Source of the DNA: Undaria pinnatifida | Taxonomy: Eukaryota > Sar > Phaeophyceae > Laminariales > Alariaceae | DNA: 64,000 bases | Assembly (NCBI GenBank): GCA_012845835.1 | Contig: JABAKD010000021.1 | Location: 16,730,166 to 16,794,165, forward strand | Direction of reading: 5' to 3' | Shown here: in pieces, positions 54,069-64,000 of the stretch | Layout of the letters: every line of letters starts with the position of its first letter | Numbering within the stretch: position 1 is the stretch's first letter | The notes under the pieces: model-generated | Told to the model about the DNA's origin: nothing | What the model saw: only the letters and a program-made list of their open reading frames with translations | Databases searched by the model: none | Translations under genes and position numbers: made by a program

Positions 54069-54338
54069 GACACACCCCAGACACCAGCACGCAAACTCGC
54101 CATGCACCAACTCCTGCAGACTCGTACATAACCCAGGCTCTCTGTGGTCTCTCAGCAACTACCGTGCGCTCTTCAGCGAACGGTGCTTCACCGAGTGGTC
54201 GTGTGTTGCGATTTATCGTGTCCCCCGATTCATCGGATCCTGTCGGCAATATGCGGACCTCACTACAAAACACAACCCTCCACAGCAATATATCGTCGTG
54301 CTTCAGCGAGAGGGGGTGCACGTGGGCTTCCGGCGGAG
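54069..54338 (+). CDS. Candidate exon of a divergent Pmp-like paralogue
   Basis: A frame open from 54069 reads TQALCGLSATTVRSSANG, FIVSPDSSDPVGNMRTSL, QNTTLHSNISSCFSERG and CTWASGG, and ends GGC GGA G|GTAGTT, that is, one base into a Gly codon before a GT, as exon 1 of the minus gene does. NTT, SN and a closing GG fit beta-helix repeats. There is no ATG or signal peptide in this frame, and the donor is weak. It could be chance, or a head-to-head relative of the giant gene. Confidence 0.25.
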
Positions 54339-54593
54339 GTAGTTGACGGAAGTGAGTTTCGGAGAAAGAAAAGTGAAAAAATATAACGGTTAGGGGTATC
54401 GTTGCTCAGGGTTCGTCGACGTGAAGCCGCACAAAGTACGGTTACGGCTAAACCAACACCACCTGAGCAACGTATTGCTCAGGGTGGAGGCTTCAAAGGT
54501 AGCTCTCAACCCTGAGCAACAAACTGCAATCGGTTATGGTCAGGGATCCGAGCACGTACACGGTATTAGGTTGCCCGCACAACTACAAAAACG

Positions 54594-54616
54594 TAGGGTT
54601 AGGGTTAGGGTTAGGG
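54594..54616 (+). repeat. Interstitial telomere-like repeat
   Basis: Nearly four TAGGGT units in a row. TTAGGG is the telomere motif in many eukaryotes, brown algae included. The flanks are ordinary sequence, so this is internal. GTTGCTCAGGGT-type blocks recur at 54398, 54472 and, inverted, at 54462 and 54508, forming a small palindrome CCTGAGCAACGTATTGCTCA just upstream. Confidence 0.8.
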
Positions 54617-54649
54617 CCCGCCAGCTCCTCGAACCAGGAGTGATTTCGT

Positions 54650-56680
54650 GACGCTGTGGGTACGAAATTGGCAGCTCTGTTGCACAGTCAATCTCAGCAG
54701 GCACACAATTGTATGGACACGTCGTACAAGCAGCCTCTCAAGCTGAGTCACAGCTAGGAAGGTTGCCGGGGTGGACGCCGACTCGCTGCAAAAGCGTAGA
54801 GTACTACTAGAGTATCAGGGCCTGCCAGCGCCTCCAAGCAGTCGTCGCTTGGTGATACTGGTGTGGTGGCGAAAGCAGCACAGCAGGTTCAATCTAGGCA
54901 GGGTACATGATGAGAGGAGGGGACGTGGATGCTGTTGTTGTGTTCGCAGCGCAACGCAACGCAAATAGCCAAGCAAGCAACGCAACCTCGATCTAGGTGA
55001 CGGCAAGGATAACGGCGACGACACCTGGCCACTGTGACATTGCGTTAGAGAGGCGGAGGGAGCAGGTCGCAGCCAAAGGTGGTGGAGCACCGTGTGTGGT
55101 AGACCGGCAAGAAGCTCGAAGCTCGTTGCATGTCAACCGCAGGTATCACGCTTTGAGCTCTCTGTAGACTGCTTTAAAGCACGGCCCACAGTCCCTGAGC
55201 ATTTTTTTGTTCTTCATATTTTCAATTTTACAATCCTGGAAGCACGCCACGTCAATGCCTTCCATGCCTCATGAGCACTTTTACTTTGTTTTCCATTTTT
55301 TGTTCCGAAACTCTCTACTAATACATGAGACGACACCGAAGATGGCAAGGATGGAAAGGGTAGAGATCATATTGATCTATGTTTGAATTCAAGGGCGCAA
55401 GAGCGTGTTGTGTGGCCGTCCACGACAACGTAGTTCTAAGGAAAATTATAGTGTGCAGTGGAAAGTTGGCGCATGAGCAACATCCACAGCGGTGTGTTGT
55501 GAACGTTTCAATTTTTGTCGGTTTTTTTTGTATCGTTTTATTGCATTCGTGCTTTTCTTTTTTCGTCTTCCCTCACTCCTCGTACCTCAGACCAGGGGTC
55601 TTACAAAGCGCGCAACCTTTTGCCTCTTCCCGTCAACTGTATGCGCCTTCATATATTGTCAAGGAAAAAATTCAGCATTCTCTTCTTTCATTGGCCCACA
55701 TCCAAATGCGCTAATCACGCTGCTAGGTGTTATTATCATTCAACCTTTTTTGATAATTATGCTCGGAAAGTTAACTCCATAGTCCGATCCACGTCGGATT
55801 TTATTTGTAGGAGCAAATGGAACTAGAGCAGTGATAACATACGAGGGGGGGCACTCGTAGGTCACTGGGGCGACCGGTGGTTGTGCAATATCTCCAGCGT
55901 CGTGGCTCTTCTGAGCAAGAACAGAGTGCAGAATTAGTCAGTGCTCCACCTCGCCGGCCGTCCGTACTCTCTGGGGCGTTTGGTACTTGGATTCATATGT
56001 ACTTTAACATTGTCGTCGAGGCGAATCGATAGATGACGCTGTAATTATACGGTGCTACCTTCCAAATGTGCCCTAGCAGCAGCGGTAACAGCATGATCTA
56101 CGTCGCCAATATTTACTTGACACTTTTTCTGCACGTGCACGTATCCACAGCAAGGTCTGCGGGCGTATAGCACAACAAGCCAGTGTGGCGACGACGTATG
56201 GCATGGAGTTGGTGGCTACGTTCATGACCTTGCTGTTTCCTGTTGTCGCTACAAATGCCCAAATATATGAATTGCTGTTTAAAGTTACAACCATGATATT
56301 ACGGGGTAAGAACACCAACCAACACTGCCGCTATGTACACTACCGCCATGCGATGCGTTCAAAGCTGTGGACTTTGATGCCTTTTGTATACATATTATGG
56401 CGACACACGCGATAATGCTCACCCACGAGTCTTTTTCTCCAGCTCGTGCCTATCCGGCTAAGGCTCCACTTTTGAACGAAATTTTCATAAACCGTGCCTT
56501 TATGCAAAACCACTTCGATCGCGCGGAGCCTTGGCCATTTGCCTGAATGGTCTCACAAAATAGGATTTATCGGGCCAGAGCCTAGAGACAAGGCAGCGTT
56601 ATGTTGGAGCTACTCAGAACCCGGCAGTTTTTTTATCATAATTTCGGAACTGACACTTGAGTAATTTGATCGTATTCCAA
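54650..56680. other. Stretch without a recognised gene
   Basis: Only overlapping short frames are present (for example 55379..55714, 55492..55782). GGGCCTGCCAGCGCCTCC at 54819 echoes the segment after the telomere-like tract. A SINE-head-like GGTCGCCCCAGTGACC (inverted) lies near 55862. Confidence 0.3.
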
Positions 56681-56690
56681 GCGTATTCCG

Positions 56691-57014
56691 TTTTTTTTTT
56701 TTTGTTTTTTTTTTTTGCACACTTTTACTTTACAGGTTCTGGACAAGCTGTGGTCACAGGTGTCATCCCTTCTCCCCCCCAATTCTTGCCTTCAAATGTT
56801 TATCGCGCATAGGGTTCAGCAATCCCACTGCTCGTCAATGTTTCAGTGAGTGTTGCAAACTCACTCTCTCGCGCTTTCTGCAAGTCAATTTGTGCACAAG
56901 AAAAAGTCCCAACGAATTTATACGAGTATGCACCCGGCGGGGCTCGAACTCACGAAACTGACCTATACCAGGCTCAAGGATAACCTGATGCGCCACCGGG
57001 GCGACCGGCTGCGG
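56691..57014 (-). mobile_element. tRNA-derived SINE, inverted copy with A tail
   Basis: On the minus strand GGTCGCCCCGGTGGCGCATC (A box TGGCGCATCAGG) is followed 34 bp later by the B box AGTTCGAGCCCC, a 200-bp body and an A-rich tail that appears as a T tract at 56691..56716. It is about 90% identical by eye to 62685..62996. No clear target-site duplication was seen. Confidence 0.75.
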
Positions 57015-57310
57015 TATAAGAGCAAGCCATGCTTAAAATAGGGAACCGTTTCGCAAATATCAAACTCTGCGGCGACAGTGCCGTTGCAGTATTTGTTGCG
57101 CATTGTGTCATATTTGTCTGACGGCGCCTTCTAAGGCTAGCATCGTTTTTCAGCGAAGTTTAGAAATTCAGCAGCATGTATTACCCCGCTTGGAGTAACG
57201 GGTTAGAGGGGATCCAACGTAACCAAAAGCTGCGGGTGGAAGACTCCCGGAGGCTTCATATAAGAAACAATTTTCTAGAAACGTCCCCCAAAACCCCGTG
57301 TTCAACTCAC

Positions 57311-57360
57311 CTCCCCGCCTCCGTGTACAGAAAAGGTCTGCGTTTGCTCTTGTTGTGCAC
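57311..57360 (-). pseudogene. Pmp-like exon remnant upstream of the gene start
   Basis: Acceptor GACCCGCAG|GTGC and donor GGGGAG|GTGAGT look like the array, but only 50 nt lie between (GAQQEQTQTFSVHGGGE), giving phase 1-0. FSVHGGG resembles the end of a repeat. It lies 4 kb upstream of exon 1, so it would belong to another family member. Confidence 0.3.
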
Positions 57361-57684
57361 CTGCGGGTCTTCTTACGAACTGCTTGATAAATGTTGCTAT
57401 GTTCGAACTAGATGAGTGCTTTCGTGTAATATTCGACTTCGTGTGCCGAGAAGAAAATACAAAGGTGTCTTTCGTTGATACGTGCCTCTTACAAACGAAA
57501 AAAAAAACGTGAAGAGGTGATATTTCCTACGTGATATGCACGTATTGCTGTTCAGTGATCGGTTTTTGTCGACTGACGAGATATGGCACCATAATGCAAG
57601 ATTGATCAACCTGAACAATACCCGTCTCCCCGGTGATTGAGTTTTAACGTGTACGCCAGTACGCCGAAAGCTGTGGCGCACAGC

Positions 57685-57850
57685 AGTCTTACAGATATCA
57701 CAGGGATTCCGGGTAAAACTCACAGAAATACTGGGTTTTGCGGCATGGCATGGGTGTTGGGACATGGGCGTAGGCATGGGCGTACAGACCTCACGGAAGT
57801 TCCGGGCAGGTCTAACCACGTTGCCCAGGAATTTGTGGCACTGGCGTAAA
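57685..57850 (+). repeat. Minisatellite family M, locus 5
   Basis: Three or four units: AGATATCACAGGGATTCCGG, GTAAAACTCACAGAAATACT, GTACAGACCTCACGGAAGTT. Confidence 0.6.
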
Positions 57851-58129
57851 TAGCTGGTAAGAACGTCGTACATAACATTCAGAGGTCATTTGTAGATGCC
57901 CGGGGTCTATACCGCGGGTCTGTGCAGTTATGTACGTACCGCACATGACAGCCTTGAGAAATTGCACCATGGTGCATAGTCTAGTCTTTTACGTTGATGA
58001 CTCATCATGGCAACTTACTACAAGGGGAGGCGGTAAAATCACAGAGCTCGACAAGAGGAGTATCGACCGTACATTTGTCCAACTCACCGCTGACGTAATG
58101 CACAGAAGAATAGTCTAAAAAAAAACATA

Positions 58130-58385
58130 ATCGTGACAGACTGTTTTACGTGAAAAATGAGGGGGGTCGTTCTTGACATTAAACTGACATTTCCACCCTT
58201 CTACTCGAAGAAATGGGTATCGACCCTAAACATTTAGCTCACAACTGACGTTGTTGTCCACATATTAATAGTCTAATGATTTTATAATGATGTAATCGTA
58301 AATGACTGCTATACGTAAAATACGGGGGGGGGGGGGGGGGGTTCTTGAGGCGAAACTGACATTTCCACCCATCAACATCCAGCAC
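58130..58385. repeat. Direct duplication including an 18-base G run
   Basis: AAACTGACATTTCCACCC occurs at about 58181 and 58352 with related sequence upstream in both (TTTACGTGAAAAATGAGG and TATACGTAAAATACGGGG). In the second copy the G run has expanded to 18 (58324..58341). Confidence 0.8.
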
Positions 58386-58939
58386 ACTACAGTAGTCATT
58401 GTCGGTGCCGATGCTAACCACAGCGACGAGTTTTTAGTCAAATGTTGCGAGAGAGCGACACATACTCTGCAAATACAGCAAGGTGATCATGCAACGCCAC
58501 TCGCCGTGAATGCGGGGGGGACAAAATGCAAGTCAGCACAGCAAGGCCAACAACATTTCAGAGGAAAATTGTGATGTTTGAGCCACATATTCTGCTAAAA
58601 AACATGTTCCATCCGCTAAAAAACGTGAATTCCCTTCCCACCATGGTTTGGGTGTGTTCACGTTGGATATATAAAGAAATTCTTCAGGCGACACCTCCAA
58701 AATTAAGGGGGGGACAAAAAATGTACAAAGAGAAACAAAAATATAGAGTGCAAAAATAGCGTGCCAGGTACGTGTAGCAACTGCAGCGAAGCAACACGGC
58801 GGCGGTAGAGTTCACCGAAATGCCGCCGCCGCTCTCCCACCGCAGCTAGTACATCACACCAAGCAGCGGCACAGCTAGCTGCGGTATCCCCTATATTTTG
58901 GAAAAAATAACAGCACCAGCACAAGCACCGGCAACAGAA

Positions 58940-59160
58940 GAAACACAAAGTTTCCATTTGTGTTTGTGTCTGTTTTTTTCTTCTTCCAAAATTGGGACCG
59001 ACTTCGCGTTGTTCTCGCAGTGCGTTATTTCTGTTTTGCTACTGCTGCTGCTGCTGCTGCTGCGCTCGGCGCTCGTCGCCACCGCGCGGGAAAGATCCGC
59101 TCCGATCGCGCTTGGCGCCGGACATTTTTAGTTGCTATTTTTAACCGCAAAACCTAGCTT
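58940..59160 (-). other. CTG/CAG repeat in a short serine-rich frame
   Basis: CTGCTGCTG repeats at 59042..59063. On the minus strand this reads as a Ser run (RSSSSSSSS), on the plus strand as Leu. Adjacent minus frames are short; I do not call a gene. Confidence 0.4.
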
Positions 59161-59258
59161 CGAGGATACTTTTAATGGGCAATTTTTCAGTGTTCAGGGT
59201 TGTTCACTGTTTTCCGTCGGTCGGGCACGGTGCTGGTCGTTGATTTCATGTATCCTAG

Positions 59259-59660
59259 TCGAGTTTGGGTCGGTTTTTGAACATCAATAATCATATGGTG
59301 CAGTTTGGTGCAGTTTTCATATTTTTAGCAAATATTACGGTGCGGTTCGCCGTTTTCATGTATTTTACAGTCGAGTTTGGGTCGGTTTATAAACATCAGG
59401 AATCCTATGGTGGTGCAGTTTGGTGCGGTTTTCATTTTTTTAGCAAATATTACGGTGCGGTTCGCCGTTTGCATGTATCCCTACTTTGCGGTTGGGTGCG
59501 GTGTAGATAAATCAAGAATCAAGAATCCTACAGTGCGGTTCGGTGCTGTGATATATCCTACCTTCCTTGCGGCTCGGTGCTGCGATTTTTCCTACTTGCG
59601 ATTCGGTGCGATGCAGTTCCGTGCGGTGCGGTTTTTGCTACGGCCCGGGGCCAATCCCCC
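59259..59660 (+). repeat. Tandem repeat, about 114-bp units grading into GGTGCGGT
   Basis: GTCGAGTTTGGGTCGGTTT begins units near 59258 and 59372; both carry TAGCAAATATTACGGTGCGG and CGCCGTTT. A third, broken unit and GGTGCGGTTC-type pieces follow to 59660. Confidence 0.8.
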
Positions 59661-60084
59661 GTAGGGAAAACCGTATTCAACCGTGCTGTCCCTACGGTGT
59701 GCCGTATGAACGTATGAACACACCGTACAAAACCCCCAAGCTTTTCTCGGTGCATCAATGGATTTCCGACACACATCCAATCACTGATAATCACGGGGCA
59801 TCTTCATTGCCAGCCACGTGCCACCAGCTGCTTGCTGCTTGCTCAGTGCAGTTGTATATCGACAAAGCACAACAACCGCTAAGAGCACGGACTCGAGGTA
59901 GTCGAGAGGTGTAGCTGGAGTATGACGCGGCTGAGCGTTGTTGTGGTGTGCCAGCGGGCCGCTGCTACGATGGTGCTCTCTCGCCCGCTTGGAGTCGGTG
60001 AAAGTCGGTTTGTTCCTCGTACACGCGCTCGTGGGCTATGCTGGTATCATGGGCCGTGGGAACAGGACATCTTGTGGCCAATGC

Positions 60085-60350
60085 CACGTATGTTGTTTTA
60101 CCCCTTTTTGGGCACTTTTTCTACCGTGGCTTGGTGTCACTCGCGCGAGTGACCCCTCTGTTTCTTGCGGTGAAACCTTTTTGTGCCGTTTAACATTATC
60201 GATACTTAAGTCTACACGAAAAAGGATGGTTAGCCTACGCTGCACCAAAAACATCGCCGAACATGTTTTGGTCGGTGAGGTAGAGAGTCACTCGCATACT
60301 GGTTAACACGCTGTAGTAAAGATTGGGGTACCCGCCCACCATAGCCTTGA
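60085..60350 (+). mobile_element. Family T1 MITE-like element
   Basis: It contains ATGTTGTTTTACCCC, GGTGTCACTCGCGCGAGTGA (palindrome CACTCGCGCGAGTG) and the end CACCATAGCCTTGAT. In one frame all T1 copies encode a (Q/P)WLGVTRAS-like string, which may only reflect the palindrome. Confidence 0.5.
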
Positions 60351-60471
60351 TAAAAGGAATGCTCTGGGTTTGTTGTAGGCAACGTAATCCGTGCCAGATA
60401 CGTATGAACATCTTTTTTACTTCCTTTTCAAATAAAAAAGCAACCCAAGACGATTAGAATAAAAATATGAG

Positions 60472-61257
60472 GTCATTTCTTATGCAGTCGCATTTGTCAC
60501 TCGAAAACGGCCTTTTTCGACTGAAGCCCAAATCGGCCTTTCTTATGCAGTCGAAAAAGGGCTTTTTCGACTCAACTTTTTTCGACTGAGAATTCCGACT
60601 GGCGTATCCAGACGAAAAACTCGACTTTTTCGACTGGATCCTCCAGTCGAAAAAGTCAGTCGAAAAGGTTTTACACGTGTTTTTGGACCTGATGGCATAG
60701 CCCATCCCACCACCAACACACACACCCACAGGGCCACACGGCCACACACTCATACCAGATATCATACTGCAGTATCATACAAGGCGCTGACGCTGGCTTG
60801 GCTATCCCTGCTGTTGCTTCTCGCAGCAAATCAACGTGGCGCGTTCCTAGTTCCGCTCGCCAGCAGCGTGTATCACACGAAGGCAGCAGCGCGTGGTCTC
60901 GATCCCATGCTGCCAACAACGGCTGCGCCTGCTGTCCCCTTGGAGGCTTTCGGCTGAGTGCAACTCCACGATCGTAGCTTTGGCGGCTTTCGGCTAAGCC
61001 CAACGCCACCAACTCGCTGGGACGGAGGTTCGTCGAGCCGTTGCTCGTGGAGACAGCGCGGAGCACAGAGCTGATAACCGATTTCGCTTGCTTTACAGCA
61101 GTACTCCCTCACATCAACCGCCTCTAGGAAGAGCACAAAAACTATATAATGAACTCGACAGAGAAGAAGGACCAGAAAAATCCAGTCTAAAAAAAGTCCT
61201 GTCGAAAAGGGCCGTTTTCGACTGGCGGAATCCGACTGCATCAGAAACGGCCTAAGG
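60472..61257. mobile_element. Non-autonomous TIR element with CTTTTTCGACTG subterminal repeats
   Basis: The left end AGGTCATTTCTTATGCAGTC pairs with the inverted right end (AGGCCGTTTCTGATGCAGTC read on the minus strand), and both continue with CGAAAACGGCC. Many copies of CTTTTTCGACTG or its complement cluster within 200 bp of the left end and 60 bp of the right end, like transposase-binding repeats. The 500-bp centre has no transposase; CACACACACCC and (G)GCCACACGG runs lie inside. A target duplication could not be fixed. Confidence 0.6.
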
Positions 61258-61344
61258 TGAGCAATAGGTATAGACTAAAAAAAAACAAATTCAAAACTCG
61301 GCGAAAAATAGATAAGAAAAGGAGTAATATTACAATCACGACGA

Positions 61345-61345
<1 letters not shown>

Positions 61346-61398
<53 letters not shown>

Positions 61399-61427
61399 GC
61401 TGTTGTTGTTGTTGTTGTTGTTGTTGT
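61346..61427. repeat. TTG trinucleotide microsatellite
   Basis: About 27 TTG units with one GCT interruption. On the minus strand it encodes a Thr run inside a 132-codon frame (61275..61673). Confidence 0.95.
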
Positions 61428-62080
61428 CATTTTTACATCAAGTCGTATGTTTCTCATGGGGTCGAAGATGTTGTGCTCATGTAGATGTCCTAGTATTCCC
61501 GGTCTGATCCAAGTGTTAGTGGTGCTCCCACAAGCATGCCCAAGTGGAGTAGATGATACCCGAGTGATGTTCCTTTCCGCGATATCACGCCAGATAGGTT
61601 GTAGTAGATGGCAACGCGACAACAACAACCACAGCTCTCTCTCTGAAAAGACAATGAAAACCACCTCCCTCACTCACCTGATAAAGTGGAGACGCCGCCA
61701 GGAGATAGCTCACTTTACGAACGATCAGGATCACAGGTTGCCGGGCAGCGGACTTGGCTTTTAATACCGCTCCTCACCCCACATAAGGCACTACGGATTC
61801 GCGTTGCACCCAGTTCGCCGGTGCCCAAAAACAAATTTCAGGAAAGTGTTGTTGTGATAGGCGAACGCTGTACCAGGTACCCCGTACAAGTAGTAGTGAT
61901 GAAATGCACTACTCTCCTTGCAACTTTCGACTTCTTCCCGATGTGTCTTCGATACGTTTGTTGGTGCGTTTCGAAAATCCAGTTGTCTTTGCAATGGGCA
62001 GTTTCTCCCATTCTGCTTTCATCATAAAGCAACCTGTGAATAAATAAGAGTGATATTGCATCAACTCTGTATATCATGGT
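61428..62080 (-). CDS. Hypothetical coding-like fragments
   Basis: Minus-strand frames read IWRDIAERNITRVSSTPLGH and WIRPGILGHLHEHNIFDPM (61673..61430) and, upstream, KDNWIFETHQQTYRRHIG and LYGVPGTAFAYHNNTFLKF (62077..61791). CAG|GTGAGT at 61676 is a good donor. They could be exons of one gene or TE; no family recognised. Confidence 0.2.
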
Positions 62081-62627
62081 GTTGCTGACGTGCTGACGTG
62101 GAGGTAGTCTTTATTTTCCTATAAGACATGAAAACAGGCGGGTGGTACAGAGTAAAGATGAGTTTAGACCATTGATGAGTGGTTTTAGTGTGCGAACATA
62201 AGAAGTAGGTTGAATATCGTCTTAAAGTTTCGATATATCGAAATAACAGCTATCGACCCGAACGAAGTCCGTATTTCGATGATTGTAATGCTTTGGATAA
62301 CTTGATAAAAGATATCGATGGGATTCAGCGATAACGATACGATTAAACGATAAACCAAAAGCGAACGTCCCCCAGAGAGGCAGATGCTTCAGCAACAAAC
62401 TGCATGCAGCAAGCAGTCAAGGACTTCCATGGGACGCCCGGTACCCTCCTATATAGGACATCTCGTTGGATGTTCACTGAATGCCATGGCGTGTCCCACA
62501 GGGTGTCACATGCACATGTCTAACCTCGAAACACCCTTACTTAGCGGTGATCCTTTTTGCAATAGACCTTGAGGGATGTTCCCGACGAATATCAGCCTCG
62601 AATTAAAAATAAAAAAAATACATCTGG

Positions 62628-63160
62628 TTAATACCCCAGGAAACAAAACACAAACAAACCAAAGGTGGCACATGCATATATCACTGTCCGGTCGCCCCGG
62701 TGGCGCATCAGGTTATCCTGGAGCCTGGTATAGGTCAGTTTCGTGAGTTCGAGCCCCGCCGAGTGCATACTCGTGTAAATTCGTTGGAACTTTTTCTTGT
62801 ACACAAATTGACTTGCGGAAAGCGCGAGAGCGTGAGTTAGCAACACTCGATGAAAAATCGACGAGCAGTGGGATTGCTGAACCTTATGCGCGACAAAAAT
62901 TGAAGGCAAGAACCGGGGGGAAGAAGGGACGACACCTGTGACCACGGCTTGTCCAGAAGCTGGGAAGTGAAGTGTGAGTAAAATATAAATATACAGTATA
63001 TCACAGCCGACGCAATTCATGCGCCTCCACCAGAAATTTACAATAAAAAAGTGAAATCGGGAGTCAGCCTACGATGTGCCATGTCTGTACTGGCGAATAT
63101 GCTTCACTACTCGCGCCTGGAAAACCGACTACACCGCTTGCCACCCAAGAAACAAAACAC
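62628..63160 (+). repeat. Repeat R1, copy interrupted by a SINE
   Basis: CCAAAGGTGGCACATGCATA is found before the SINE and CAGCCGACGCAATTCATGCG after it, contiguous in the uninterrupted copy at 32100. The copy then runs through TACGATGTGCCATGTCTGTA and TTGCCACCCAAGAAAC, where LINE coding sequence begins. Confidence 0.75.
62685..62996 (+). mobile_element. tRNA-derived SINE with target-site duplication
   Basis: It is flanked by TATATCAC on both sides (62677..62684 and 62997..63004). A box TGGCGCATCAGG at 62701, B box AGTTCGAGCCC at 62746, then a body shared with 56691..57014 and an A-rich end. It uses RNA polymerase III for transcription and a partner LINE for mobility, as SINEs generally do; which LINE is unknown. 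Confidence 0.85.
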
Positions 63161-64000
63161 TACTGATAGTATCTACAGAGACGATGCTGCTACGAACACC
63201 GGACCAGACATCCCTCGCCCCACCGCTCGCGACCGAAGCATCAGGCCAGAGGTATAAACAGACGACCCAGTTTTTATACCTAGGCGGCATTATCCACGAA
63301 AGCGCTGACCTCTCGCTCGAAATCGAACGACGGATCCGTCTCATGCGGGCATGCCTCAAACGGTTTGGCCCGGAATTGTATGATAGGACGACCGCCCCGC
63401 TTAGTCTGAAAGTCCGCATGCTGAAGGCCGAGGTCATTGAGACCCTGCTGTACGGGTGTGTGACGTGGACCCTCAATGCGGACCACTTCGCCAAGCTCCG
63501 ATCAGCCCACCACGAAGTCCTTTTGCGAGTCATTGGCTTCCAGCGCCGATTACGCACCGACCACACCACCCTCTCGTACGCGAAGGCCCTCAGGATGACA
63601 CGATGCGAGAGCATCGAAACGACCATCCGTAAACGGCGGCTCTTCTTTGCCGGGGCCCTGGTGCGACAACACAAGGGGCGATTGCCCCGTCGGTTGATGT
63701 TCGGGACGATCGCTGGTGGGGAGGACCCGAAACCAGGCGGACAACTCAAGACTTGGCCTAGAGCCATAGCTGAGGACCTTAGGGTGTTCAAAGCCAACGA
63801 GGGATCAACGGAACACGCCCCCTTAGTTTTTGGAGTTGGGACCGCGCTGTGGCCCACTGCAGCAAAAAAGGCGGGCAAGTGGTACCGGGGGGTCCTCGAA
63901 GCAGCTGAACGGTTCATGGGCAGGTGGCACGAGGATGAGGCAAAGCTGAGTAGACAGCGCCGCGCATCCGCCGTGGGTGGTGTCGAAGGGAACGGGGGGA
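63160..64000 (+). mobile_element. Non-LTR retrotransposon (LINE), reverse transcriptase C-terminal region, partial
   Basis: A frame open from 63055 to the window end becomes LINE-like at VSTETMLLRTP. It continues QFLYLGGIIHESADLSLEI, SLKVRMLKAEVIETLLYG, LRSAHHEVLLRVIGFQRRL, TRCESIETTIRKRRLFFAG and GRLPRRLMFG. The YLGG block, the K(A/S)EVxExLLYG block and the HH..LLR..G block are typical of the thumb and post-RT region of LINE pol proteins common in stramenopiles. The YxDD palm motif is absent because the 5' part is missing. There is no stop, so the ORF continues to the right. It is more GC-rich than its surroundings. The antisense frame (63917..63129) is a shadow. Confidence 0.85.

Noticed and set aside
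63129-63917. 262-codon minus-strand ORF, the longest in the window
   Set aside because: It is the antisense shadow of the LINE reverse transcriptase frame, which has recognisable family blocks on the plus strand.
1-64000. CRISPR arrays, bacterial operons, rRNA or tRNA genes
   Set aside because: The tandem repeats seen have no spacer structure, reading frames are short and scattered, and splice signals dominate. The tRNA-like boxes belong to SINEs, which lack a full cloverleaf.

Overview
This is a eukaryotic nuclear window of low gene density. It has large GT-AG introns, many decayed transposable elements and simple repeats, no operon structure, and no rRNA, tRNA or CRISPR locus that I could see. 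The main gene encodes chlamydial-Pmp-like (GGAI/FxxN) beta-helix repeats behind a eukaryotic secretion signal. As I know the family, this type of secreted or cell-surface protein is common in brown algae and related stramenopiles. A brown alga or close stramenopile relative is therefore the best guess, but it is an inference from one gene family, the LINE type and the intron-rich layout.

The minus strand carries the strongest signal in the window. Exon 1 (52793..53273) encodes a signal peptide, a glycosylation-rich N-terminal domain and the first beta-helix turns. It stops at a GTGAGA donor in phase 1. Downstream lie eight well-supported exons of 72-84 nt (28749, 27191, 19883, 13775, 10087, 8271, 3550 and 1039, low ends). 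Each encodes one Pmp-like repeat, starts inside a Gly codon (AG|G.) and ends one base into the next Gly codon (GG.G|GT). All are phase 1-1 and a multiple of three long, so any exon could be skipped, duplicated or moved without breaking the frame. Read together they suggest one gene of more than 52 kb that leaves the window on the left. Broken copies of the same exon (best at 14465..14546 and 37111..37194) and very short phase 1-1 exons (25801, 37700, 52092) lie between them, so the array appears to gain and lose repeat exons. The layout recalls the exon-per-repeat receptor genes described in Ectocarpus. No transcript evidence is available here, so the joining of exons is inferred.

The introns hold most of the rest. 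There is a fragment resembling a PIF/Harbinger transposase (17673..18110) and a 300-bp tandem duplication (20321..20920). A GTACAGAACTC/GTTCCGGGTACGGG minisatellite occurs at five loci, and a CCCATGGGG-rich array spans 24.03-24.83 kb. A 132-bp hairpin lies at 22.8-23.0 kb, a 460-bp tandem duplication at 32.6-33.5 kb, and a decayed plus-strand ORF at 40.05-40.76 kb. There is a diverged inverted pair at 42.0-43.4 kb and two opposed copies of a coding segment at 49.7-50.2 kb.

Right of 53.3 kb there is a plus-strand open segment that ends like a Pmp exon (54.07-54.34 kb), an interstitial telomere-like tract, tRNA-derived SINEs (56.7-57.0 and 62.7-63.0 kb), a TIR element (60.47-61.26 kb), and, at the right edge, the C-terminal part of a LINE reverse transcriptase on the plus strand (63160 to the window end). 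Most open reading frames between these features look like chance openings or transposon debris.
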